This document shows, piece by piece, positions 27,101-33,878 of a DNA stretch of 64,000 bases. The stretch spans positions 186,001 to 250,000 of the forward strand of contig JACMLM010000035.1 of NCBI GenBank assembly GCA_014379595.1, read 5' to 3'. Numbering within the stretch: position 1 is the stretch's first letter; each line of letters begins with the position of its first letter. The translations under genes and the position numbers were made by a program. Origin of the DNA: Anaerolineales bacterium. Lineage in GTDB: Bacteria; Chloroflexota; Anaerolineae; Anaerolineales; Villigracilaceae. The notes below the pieces were generated by a model. It saw only the letters and a list, made by a program, of their open reading frames with translations, was not told the origin of the DNA and did not search any database.

Positions 27101-30100
27101 TGTGGCAGTGATGGGATACGGGCCCACCGCGGCTGCGGCAGGCGCACCAGGACTCGTGTAGGTTGCTGTAATATTGTCGCCGGCTTGTAAACCAGCGATC
27201 ACACCGGTAAAGGCATTGAAGACCGTGCCAAATAGTTTCGCCTTGTTGTCGGGCGTTACCGACAGGGTACGTTGAGTTACAGCGAGATTACCCGTATTAA
27301 CTGTGATCGTGTAGTTTGCCAGAACACCGGCCGGAGCATTTAAGATGGCAGTAATGGGATAAGGTGACCCGGCCACTGTGGCTGTTGCAACTGAGCCAGT
27401 GCTGGAATAGATGGCAGTGATCGCATCGCCGTTCTGAATACCGGTGATCGTACCGGTGAAGAGAGAGAAGATATCGCCGTACACTTTAGTCTTATCTGCT
27501 GGCGTCACGGTGAGAGCGCGTTGTATTACCGATAATTGGCCCGTATTCAAGGTCACAGTGTAGTTCGATAGTACGTTCCCTGGGTCATTCAATGTAGCTG
27601 TGATGGGATAAGGTGACCCAGCCACTGTGGCTGTTGCAGGCGCACCCGTACTGGCGTATGTGGCTGTAATATTGTCTGTACCCTGAATACCGGTGATGGT
27701 ACCCGTGAAGGCTGTAAAGAGATCACCATATACTTTAGTATTGTTTGTTGGGGTAACTACCAATGGGCGTGGATTTACCGTGAGAGTGCCCGCGATATAA
27801 GTGAAACTATAGGCATTATCCACACCACCGGAGCAGACGATCGGGTAGGTGTTTACCGCAGTATGAGCACCAGCCACGGTACAGGTCGGCTGCGTATCAA
27901 TGACCGCAGGAGTATCGCCGGCTGCAAACCCGAAATAGGTGAATGTGAAGGCCGGGTCCGGATCGCCATAAAGGATGGTCTTATTGTCAGCTGTTACAGT
28001 CAGCGCTGAGGAGCCCACTGTCAGCGTACCAATGTTAATGGTGACGTTATAGTTGCCCAGCTTACCGGTGGGGTCATTCAATGTCGTTGTGATCTGATGT
28101 GGACCCACAGCTGCCGCAGGGAACGAACCTGTGCTGGCATAATTGGCGGTGATATTGTCGCCGTTTTGAATACCCGTAATCGTGCCGGTAAATGCCAGGA
28201 AGAAGTCACCATAATTCTTGGATTTATCATCCGGTGTGACAACCAGGTCACGCAGTGTTACGGTAAGGGTGCCGGGGGTTGCCGCATAGTTATAGTTGCC
28301 TATCCTATTCAGAGGATCATTCATTGTGATTGCGATGGAATAGGGCCCGACTGGAGCTGTGAGTGCAGTACCGGGACTGCTGTATGTAAAGGTGATGTTG
28401 TCACCAGGCTGAACACCGGTAACTATTCCAGTCAACGCAACCGCATCACCATACACCTTGGTCTTGTCCTCTGCAACGACTGTCAGGTCACGTCTTGTTA
28501 CGGAAAGCGTGCCTACATTTTGGATTACATTGTAGTTGATCAGCTTGCCATCCGGATCATTCAATGTGATCGTGATGGGATAGGGACCAAAAGCTGCAGC
28601 AGCTGGTGCACCAGCACTGGCATAAGTGGCTGTGATGTTATCGCCATTCTGAATACCAACAATACTGCCGGTGAAGGCTGTGAAGACATCACCGTAGACT
28701 TTGCTTTGACCATCTGATGTCACAATAAGGTCGGGCCTCGTCACGGTCATCGTACCGTCAAAATAGCCAATAGTATAGTTACTAAGACCTGTACCTAAAG
28801 CAGCACCCGCCACGATCGGATATGTACCTGCTGGTGCCGCGGCTGGTTCGCCGGCACTGGCTAGCGTTACGCTTGTTACTGTATCGCCGTTCGTTAATCC
28901 AGCGGTTGTAAACTCTGTACCTGCAAAAGTGAATACACTTCCATAAACTTTGGTCTGGTTACTGGCTGTGACGGTGAGAGCTTTCGGAGTTACATTCAAT
29001 ATTGCAGTCGGAGCCGGATCCACTGTAAAGTTATAGTTGCCCAACTTATTGCCGGGGTCATCAAATGTAACTGTGATCGGATATGTGCCCACAACAGCTG
29101 TTGTGACTGCTCCTGGGCTGTCATAAATGGGTGTGATAACATCACCAGCCCGCAAACCTGTGAACGTGCCTGTGTAGGCAGAGAATAAACTGCCGTAGGT
29201 TTTGGTCTGGTCATTGGGGTCAAATGTGAGGTTACGTGCATTCACATCCATCTGCCCGTTGTTATAAACAATGGTGTAGTTACTCAAATTTGTACCCGGG
29301 CCGCCCACTGCGGCGCTTGGCACAATGAGATGCGTACCCACGGCCGCCGGCGATGCCGAGCCAGCGCTGGTGAATGTCACACTCGCGATCGTATCGCCGC
29401 CCTGCAGACCCGTGACAGTGAACTCGGTTCCTGCAAAGGTGAATACATCACCGTATATCTTGGTCTGGTTGTTCGCCGAGATGGTTAATGCATTTGCGGC
29501 GACCGTCATCGTACCGTTGACATAGTTGATCGTATAGTTGCCCAAGCCGGTACCAACAGCATTGCTCGGAATAATGGGATATGTACCCTGTGGAGCTGCG
29601 GCGGGTGCGCCTGTGCTGGTGAGAGTCACGCTGGTAACGACATCGGCATTTATCAAGCCGGTGACGGTGAATTCCGTTCCGTTGAATGTGAACAGATTTC
29701 CGAAAATCTTTCCTTGATTATCAGCTGTGATAGTCAATGCTTTTTGAGTAACCGTGATGTTGCCATTTATATAATTGAAATCGTAATTATTATCCAGCCC
29801 ACCTGAACACACGATAATGCCAGGATAAGGCCCAGCATTGACATGCGGAATTGGAGCATCACAGGTTGGAGGGGTATCAATTACAGCAGCTGTTTGTCCC
29901 AACACAAATCCGTTGTAAGTGAATGTGAAGGTCGGGTCAGCATCGCCATACGTGATTGTTTGATTATCTGCTGTTACATCCAATATAGCTTTATCCACAT
30001 TTTGAACCAGTATTGGCGAAGTACTGGTCGCATGAGTCCCACTTCCGGCATAGACAGCAGTGATGTTATGAGCACCAACGTTTAATGTACTAGTATTAAA

Positions 30101-32245
30101 AGTGGTAACGCCACCCGCATTCAGTGTGCCAGAGCCTAATAATGTAGCACCATCAAAGAAGTTCACCGTGCCAGCGGGAGTTCCAAAAGCCGAGGTGACT
30201 GTGGCAGTGAAAGTTACTGCTTCACCATACACAGATGGATCATTATTTGAAGTTAAGGCCGTTGCAGAGGCACGCCTGACCTGTTGAATTAATATCGCAG
30301 AGTTACTGGTTGCAAAGTTATCAGTGGTATTTGTGTAACGCGCTGTGATATTGTGCGAACCAAACGCGAGCGTGTTAATGTTAAAGGTAGCTACTCCACT
30401 ACCATTCAATGTAATCGGACCGCTAATCGCTGTAGCGCCATTATAGAAAATAACTGTTCCAACAGGGGTGCCAGAACCTGGCGGTGTAGTTGTGACAGTG
30501 GCAGTAAAAGTCACTGACTGACCCTGTGCAGAAGGATTAATATTGGAAGTTACAACAGTTTGTGTAGGAGCTGGGTATATAACATGTTGAACGTTCTCAG
30601 TATCGGGGTTGAAATTGGTATCGCCGTTATATCTAAAGTCAAGACTATGCGGAACAATGATAACAAAAGCATTCATATTCAACGTACTTACGATAATGTC
30701 GGCCTGACCTGAAGCATCCAGTGTGACTGTTTGGTTTTGTGCGGGAGTACCACCAGTGAGTGTCACAGTACCAGTAGGAGTGCCTGAAGCCGATGTGACT
30801 GTTATGGAAAAGATCATCGGGTGACTGTAAAAAGATTGACTGGGATTAAAGAAATCATGAGGGGTAGGTGACACAGATACTGTTGTGTTCGCCCGCTGTG
30901 CTGTTACTGTATCAACCACATTAGCCGCAGCGCCGTAATCTATGTTCCCAGCCTGTGAAGCTGTCAACACACAATTGACCGTGCTGCTGGTCATGGTGAC
31001 ATTGAAACCTACGATCGTGCATCCTCCCGAAGCAGCAACAGTGACAGTTAACCCAGAAGATGCGGTGGGGCTGATAGTAAAAGTTTGGCCATACTGAGCT
31101 GAACCTTGTGCATTAAAGGTAATTGTATTAGTTCTCTTTTGCACTCTCAGGGTGAAATTCTGCGTGGCGTCCGGATTGATACCATTAGTAGCCGTGATAA
31201 CAAATGGATAATCAACAAAAGGTGTACCAGCGGGGCCAGATGTACCTGAGGCAGGTGTGCCCGCCAAAACACCAGCTGGGCTTAAAGTAATACCGCCTGG
31301 TAAGGGTCCAGCCGTTGAGAAAGTTGGCGCTGGGTTGCCGCTGGCAAGCACCGTGAAACTATCAGCGGTAAGCACAGTAAAAGTATCGGTGGCAGCGCTG
31401 ATAATTGCAGGGGGCGCGTTCACAGTCTGCACAAGTACTGCGGATGTGCTGATAGCATGAAGGATATCGCCACCATAGACGGCAGTAATATTATGCGTTC
31501 CGGCCGTAAGTGCGCTAGTGCTGAAAGTGGCCACACCAGCGGTAACTGTGCCACTGCCGATAGGGGTTACGCCATCGCGGAAAGTAACTGTACCTGTAGC
31601 AGCAGCTGGTGCCACCGTAGCTGTGAAGGTTACTGTTTGGCCAGAAATGGAAGGGTTTATATCGGATACAAGCGTTGTCGTCGTGGCCACGCCGTAATAG
31701 ACTCGCACCCGCACTTGATCTATTTGTAAATTATTATTGGCAAGAAGCACGTCCAGCCTTACTCTGAAATTTGCATTGGTAAAGTCGCCGGGCGCCCATG
31801 TTCTATTCCAGGTATCTGTGGATGTACCAAAGGTACGAAGAGCCTCAGTAGTAACAGGCATATTTGTGGTCTTAACACCAGTACCGGCACCTGTGGTAAA
31901 AGTAGCGCCGCCATTCCATGAAAGGGAGACATCGGCCTGTCTAGGAGTGCCGCCTGTATCATTAAATCCCTCAATTAATACCTCAATTCCGGTAATGACA
32001 TTGCCAGGCGGAATTACCGGAATATTGAAATTAAAATATAAAATATCATCACCCCCACTATCAGCTACGGCACGGTTATTGTCAGATGCATAACCATTTG
32101 TAGGATTAACCCATCCGGTGTTGGTATTTGCGCTGGGCTGCAAGTTGCCGGTATCGGCTGCGTGTACCGGCGTTACAGTCAACGCCAGCATGATGATCAT
32201 AAGTGCAGTCGAGATCTTGTAAACGAAAGAAGTTAAAGATTTCAT
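24146..32245 (-). CDS. Giant secreted MBG/Ig-like repeat protein with C-terminal fused sortase domain
   Basis: A 2699-residue secreted protein. It has a signal peptide (1-29, ending VHA), an N-terminal beta domain (about 30-185) also present in the 1301-residue paralogue, Ig-like group 3 repeats (GTVTFRDG-type), and a putative Ig (He_PIG) domain. Sixteen MBG-type repeats of about 80-86 residues (K-YGD-F-AFTG, NYNVT---GTLTV) follow, then more Ig-like domains and a poly-Gly linker. IPVTG (2528-2532) precedes a full sortase domain with His2608, Cys2672 in TLVTC and Arg2686/2689. Large repeat proteins of this type are usually adhesins, and a sortase is normally a separate enzyme. No C-terminal membrane helix is seen. 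It is transcribed from a TTGACT/TATAAT promoter. Confidence 0.9.
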   Translation of the reverse strand: MKSLTSFVYKISTALMIIMLALTVTPVHAADTGNLQPSANTNTGWVNPTNGYASDNNRAVADSGGDDILYFNFNIPVIPPGNVITGIEVLIEGFNDTGGTPRQADVSLSWNGGATFTTGAGTGVKTTNMPVTTEALRTFGTSTDTWNRTWAPGDFTNANFRVRLDVLLANNNLQIDQVRVRVYYGVATTTTLVSDINPSISGQTVTFTATVAPAAATGTVTFRDGVTPIGSGTVTAGVATFSTSALTAGTHNITAVYGGDILHAISTSAVLVQTVNAPPAIISAATDTFTVLTADSFTVLASGNPAPTFSTAGPLPGGITLSPAGVLAGTPASGTSGPAGTPFVDYPFVITATNGINPDATQNFTLRVQKRTNTITFNAQGSAQYGQTFTISPTASSGLTVTVAASGGCTIVGFNVTMTSSTVNCVLTASQAGNIDYGAAANVVDTVTAQRANTTVSVSPTPHDFFNPSQSFYSHPMIFSITVTSASGTPTGTVTLTGGTPAQNQTVTLDASGQADIIVSTLNMNAFVIIVPHSLDFRYNGDTNFNPDTENVQHVIYPAPTQTVVTSNINPSAQGQSVTFTATVTTTPPGSGTPVGTVIFYNGATAISGPITLNGSGVATFNINTLAFGSHNITARYTNTTDNFATSNSAILIQQVRRASATALTSNNDPSVYGEAVTFTATVTSAFGTPAGTVNFFDGATLLGSGTLNAGGVTTFNTSTLNVGAHNITAVYAGSGTHATSTSPILVQNVDKAILDVTADNQTITYGDADPTFTFTYNGFVLGQTAAVIDTPPTCDAPIPHVNAGPYPGIIVCSGGLDNNYDFNYINGNITVTQKALTITADNQGKIFGNLFTFNGTEFTVTGLINADVVTSVTLTSTGAPAAAPQGTYPIIPSNAVGTGLGNYTINYVNGTMTVAANALTISANNQTKIYGDVFTFAGTEFTVTGLQGGDTIASVTFTSAGSASPAAVGTHLIVPSAAVGGPGTNLSNYTIVYNNGQMDVNARNLTFDPNDQTKTYGSLFSAYTGTFTGLRAGDVITPIYDSPGAVTTAVVGTYPITVTFDDPGNKLGNYNFTVDPAPTAILNVTPKALTVTASNQTKVYGSVFTFAGTEFTTAGLTNGDTVTSVTLASAGEPAAAPAGTYPIVAGAALGTGLSNYTIGYFDGTMTVTRPDLIVTSDGQSKVYGDVFTAFTGSIVGIQNGDNITATYASAGAPAAAAFGPYPITITLNDPDGKLINYNVIQNVGTLSVTRRDLTVVAEDKTKVYGDAVALTGIVTGVQPGDNITFTYSSPGTALTAPVGPYSIAITMNDPLNRIGNYNYAATPGTLTVTLRDLVVTPDDKSKNYGDFFLAFTGTITGIQNGDNITANYASTGSFPAAAVGPHQITTTLNDPTGKLGNYNVTINIGTLTVGSSALTVTADNKTILYGDPDPAFTFTYFGFAAGDTPAVIDTQPTCTVAGAHTAVNTYPIVCSGGVDNAYSFTYIAGTLTVNPRPLVVTPTNNTKVYGDLFTAFTGTITGIQGTDNITATYASTGAPATATVAGSPYPITATLNDPGNVLSNYTVTLNTGQLSVIQRALTVTPADKTKVYGDIFSLFTGTITGIQNGDAITAIYSSTGSVATATVAGSPYPITAILNAPAGVLANYTITVNTGNLAVTQRTLSVTPDNKAKLFGTVFNAFTGVIAGLQAGDNITATYTSPGAPAAAAVGPYPITATLNDPGNRLPNYAVTLNAGTLNVALSVLNVTAENKIITYGDPDPVFTFTYTGFVAPDTAADVDTQPTCQVSVPHNNVGNFPITCAGGVDNNYAFSYTPGILTVNPRVLTVTPNNQTKIYGDTFVAFTGTLAGIQGGDNITATYASAGAPAAATVAGSPYPITATLNDPGNRLGNYTVTLNTGNLTVTQRPLAVTPNPASKIYGSVFNAFTGTIVGIQNGDAITATYTSTGSPATATVAGSPYPITAVLNAPAGVLANYNVTNNASTLTVTQRDLIIQPADKTKAFGTIFTAFTGSIVGIQNGDAITATYDSPGAPAAATVAGSPYPITAVANAPAGVLANYNVTIGGATLTVSNTVQTITITTPAPNNAANGSSFTVAATASSGLPVVYSATGSCTNVGATFTINLPNGNCIVHYNQPGNANFGAAPELTENVAALANGQTITVTLSAPAFSSPGSSFDVAATASSGLPVSITVSGVCTAASTGPGTATITIVSTNGTCDIRYNQAGNANFASAPQVIESTVIDNNSPTVTINQEAVQVDPTNATPINFTVVFSEAVTGFTNADVTLGGNAGATTVAVTGAGGTYNVAVSGMTTDGTVTVSIPAAAAQDSAGNGNIASTSTDNNVTYFDGIGPNVQVINTNPATTDQVLSNAEVVSFNITHLKVKFNQDVHNPAGDSDPDDVTNPNNYILIRDLGDTPGVQTVSCIAGAVIPADTSIAIGTVTYDNQTQIATFTLNGGLPLSNGDYHLFVCGTTSIVDPLNNALALVGSAGLPATDFRGSFTVSVTGGGGGGGGGGGGAGSGPVVATAATGALIPVTGFDPNRVTLLPIQPADKTYRAMDDIRIEIPTLGINYPIVGVALNKNNWNLTWLKDSVGYLESSAYPTFNGNTVLTAHVKDANKNAGPFSDIKGMQLGDRIYIHAYGNIYIYEVQENMKISPNDISTAFKHQEYSWITLVTCEDYNAKIEEYHNRRMVRAVLISVVPAP
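26045..29990 (-). repeat. Array of 16 MBG-domain coding repeats (about 240-255 bp each)
   Basis: Repeats encode about 80-86 residues. Near-identical DNA blocks recur inside them, for example GGATAAGGTGACCC or GGATACGGTGACCC with GC(C/T)AC near 26130, 26370, 26620, 27360 and 27610. Three or four units with a YGDPDP motif and two Cys are interspersed with the commoner Cys-free units. Such arrays change length by recombination. Confidence 0.85.
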
Positions 32246-32398
32246 TTTGCCTCACTATTATGAAAAGATAAAATGGCGGCAATGAAAATTCGATGAGGGC
32301 ATTCGTGACGCCTGCAAATGCCTTTTATTTAGAAAAAATTTAGATTGATTAATAAATTACCCGGCCTGACCTTCACTAAATCAACCTTAAGTACTAGG

Positions 32399-32430
32399 TC
32401 CTTACAGCACCATTACAAAACCCTTACAAT
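32399..32430 (-). promoter_or_regulatory. Three TGTAA repeats with 11-bp spacing downstream of the giant gene promoter
   Basis: TTACA occurs on the plus strand at 32402-32406, 32413-32417 and 32424-32428, exactly 11 bp apart (TGTAA on the transcribed strand). They lie just after the predicted transcription start at about 32433. A related TGTAAGGGTTT element follows the promoter at 38369-38396. Confidence 0.5.
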
Positions 32431-32439
32431 TTTGCAAGC

Positions 32440-32468
32440 ATTATAAGGAAATTCTAATGAAAAGTCAA
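32440..32468 (-). promoter_or_regulatory. Sigma-A type promoter of the 2699-residue gene
   Basis: TTGACT (32468-32463), a 17-bp spacer and a perfect TATAAT (32445-32440) on the minus strand. The predicted start is near 32433, giving a leader of about 190 nt with a GGCATT/AATGCC hairpin before the SD-less ATG at 32245. Confidence 0.8.
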
Positions 32469-32784
32469 TGAATTTTGGGATAGGTTTATAAAGATAATCA
32501 TAAAGAAGGTTGAAAAAATACTTGGAAAAGAAGTCTAAAATGACTGTCTAAATGGATTTAAAATACCCCAATCTGCCGGTCAAAGCCTGCTTATTAGTTA
32601 CAGAAATCGACCCACCCTTTCAATTTTCCATTCCCTAACCCTTTGTAAACACTATATTGAAAAAAAATATACAGTCAGAGTTTTAGTTTTCAAAAATGTT
32701 TGTTCATTACATTTATATTGTAAAAAAACTTGCAAGAATACAAAGTGAAATATCGGAAATGAAAAGTGAAAAGGCTTAACACTA
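32469..32784. other. AT-rich intergenic region, nothing coding
   Basis: This divergent region has no open frame or RNA that I recognise. It contains a CTTGCAAG palindrome near 32728-32735, related to the TTGCAA sequence next to the promoters at 32440 and 38369, which may be a shared regulatory site. Confidence 0.5.
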
Positions 32785-32793
32785 TGCTACACT
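32785..32793 (+). promoter_or_regulatory. Extended -10 promoter of the riboswitch-controlled sortase
   Basis: TGCTACACT is a TGn plus TACACT element (-10 at 32788-32793). The predicted start near 32800 precedes the first aptamer. A -35 is not evident. Confidence 0.5.
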
Positions 32794-32813
32794 AGCTTTA
32801 GTTAAATATCCGA

Positions 32814-32900
32814 TAAAGGCAAATCCGACCGAAAGGCGGAGACGCAAAACCATGGGTCTACAGTTGTGGAAACACAACCATGATCGCCAGGCCGCCGAAG
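32814..32900 (+). ncRNA. c-di-GMP-I (GEMM) riboswitch, first copy
   Basis: The run AAAGGCAAATCCG, a GAAA tetraloop, and GGAGACGCAAAACC followed by a GGGTCTA segment, a variable hairpin and GATCGCCAGGCCGCC match the c-di-GMP-I aptamer (GGCAAACC-GAAA-GGGACGCAAAGCC). Its 3' strand 32886-32893 can alternatively pair over 8 bp with 32927-32934 in the following terminator, so ligand binding should decide termination. Whether it senses c-di-GMP or cGAMP cannot be settled by eye. Confidence 0.9.
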
Positions 32901-32926
32901 ATCACATTTATATGTTTTCGTCTGCG

Positions 32927-32960
32927 GGCCTGGTAACCAACCAGGCTCGTTTTATTTTTT
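32927..32960 (+). terminator. Intrinsic terminator after the first aptamer
   Basis: GCCTGGT (32928-32934) and ACCAGGC (32940-32946) form the stem with a 5-nt loop, followed by GTTTTATTTTTT. It lies between the two aptamers. Confidence 0.8.
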
Positions 32961-32987
32961 GAACTTTATTAAGTGAATCGTACCGAC

Positions 32988-33074
32988 AAGAGCAAATCCG
33001 ACCGAAAGGCGGAGACGCAAAACCATGGGTCTACAGCTGCAATGCAGCCATGATCGCCAGGCTACCGAATACGA
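32988..33074 (+). ncRNA. c-di-GMP-I (GEMM) riboswitch, second copy
   Basis: A near-exact repeat of the first aptamer core from GCAAATCCG to ATGATCGCCAGGC. Only the variable hairpin differs (CTGCAATGCAG instead of the longer GTTGTGGAAACACAAC). It lies 50 nt upstream of the sortase start codon and precedes a hairpin that covers the ribosome binding site. The pair resembles tandem riboswitches that sharpen or gate a response. Confidence 0.9.
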
Positions 33075-33092
33075 GCAATACACGATCGCAAA

Positions 33093-33139
33093 GATCTGGA
33101 TGCTCATATTTCAAGGAATTATTATGGCATCCAAAGATC
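33093..33139 (+). promoter_or_regulatory. Hairpin enclosing SD and start codon of the sortase gene
   Basis: GATCTGGATGC (33093-33103) can pair with GCATCC (33127-33132) and AGATC (33135-33139), 11 bp with a 2-nt bulge. The SD AAGGA (33113-33117) and ATG (33124-33126) lie in the loop. A competing pair GAGCA/TGCTC reaches from the 3' end of the aptamer. This looks like a translational expression platform. Confidence 0.6.
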
Positions 33140-33804
33140 AGTTCACACAAATTAAAAATCGATTATTTGCAAGCGCGTTATTATGCATCGTATTGTGCGT
33201 GTTCGCATTTCCTACACAAGCCTACGCCAAAGATAATGCATTCCCCACTCTAACCGAATTCGTTGAAACAGTAAAAGACGGACATGCCAATACATTGCGC
33301 GGCATATACATCTCCAATGTAATAGCATTGCCCATCATGCAGCAACCTTATGGAAATCCCGGCTTCGTTTCCAATACAGACTCAGTACTTACTCAATTCA
33401 GCATGGCATCAGAAGTTGGGAATTTAGGTTTACTGGCACACAATCATCTCGCGGGTAAATCGTTCTCAGATATTAAACCAAATGATCAAATTGTTCTCAT
33501 CTATGGTGATGGTCATACCGAAAGTTTTTTAGTGGATAATACTATGCAATATCAAGCTCTCAGCCCACTCAGCCCATACAGCCAGTTCAAAGACCTAGAA
33601 ACAGAATCAATACTCTCGGCCGAAGATCTTTTTAGAGAAGTTTATCGCGGCGAATATCACCTCACTTTGCAAACTTGTATTGATAATGAAGGCAATGCAA
33701 GTTGGGGCAGATTATTTATCATTGCAAAACCAGTTGGCAGCAAAAGCTTTAATGGATTGGAAGAAAAAACACTTGGCTCAGTAAGCTCAGTCATAAGCCA
33801 ATAA
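33124..33804 (+). CDS. Secreted stand-alone sortase-like protein under tandem c-di-GMP riboswitch control
   Basis: A 226-residue protein with a signal peptide (1-35, cleavage after QAYA) and a sortase-like domain. The catalytic set is His106/His108 in LLAHNHLAG, Cys185 in LTLQTC and Arg196 in WGRLFII, with the usual spacing. Sortases are transpeptidases that cleave LPxTG-like motifs and attach proteins to the cell wall. No C-terminal helix is present, so it is either released or held by an uncleaved signal sequence. I chose the ATG at 33124 (AAGGA 6 nt upstream). A longer frame from 33025 begins inside the second aptamer and is not credible. Confidence 0.85.
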   Translation: MASKDQFTQIKNRLFASALLCIVLCVFAFPTQAYAKDNAFPTLTEFVETVKDGHANTLRGIYISNVIALPIMQQPYGNPGFVSNTDSVLTQFSMASEVGNLGLLAHNHLAGKSFSDIKPNDQIVLIYGDGHTESFLVDNTMQYQALSPLSPYSQFKDLETESILSAEDLFREVYRGEYHLTLQTCIDNEGNASWGRLFIIAKPVGSKSFNGLEEKTLGSVSSVISQ

Positions 33805-33819
33805 AATAACAGCAAACTT

Positions 33820-33865
33820 TAAACGAAACAGGGCGAGGCCAATTGGCCTCGCCCTGTTTCGTTTA
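33820..33865. terminator. Perfect 46-bp palindromic bidirectional terminator
   Basis: The sequence is identical to its reverse complement from 33820 to 33865, centred on GGCCAATTGGCC with A-rich and T-rich ends. It separates the convergent sortase gene and the 1301-residue gene, 15 and 13 bp from their stops. Confidence 0.9.
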
Positions 33866-33878
33866 TTAATAATTTGGA

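Noticed and set aside
26045-29990. CRISPR-like array
   Set aside because: The repeats are about 245 bp, lie in one open reading frame and encode MBG domains; no short identical repeats with unique spacers are present.
24422-30287. Long plus-strand open frames opposite the giant repeat gene (for example 24917-25681 and 28097-28717)
   Set aside because: They are shadows of a repetitive Thr/Gly/Ala-rich gene, lack RBS signals and encode low-complexity Cys/Ser/Arg-rich strings that track the repeat period.
32246-32433. Riboswitch in the leader of the 2699-residue gene
   Set aside because: I looked for GEMM and other known cores but saw only a GGCATT/AATGCC hairpin; nothing recognisable as a ligand-binding RNA.
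33025-33123. Upstream ATG at 33025 for the sortase gene
   Set aside because: It lies inside the second riboswitch aptamer and would add residues without a signal peptide, whereas 33124 has SD and signal sequence.
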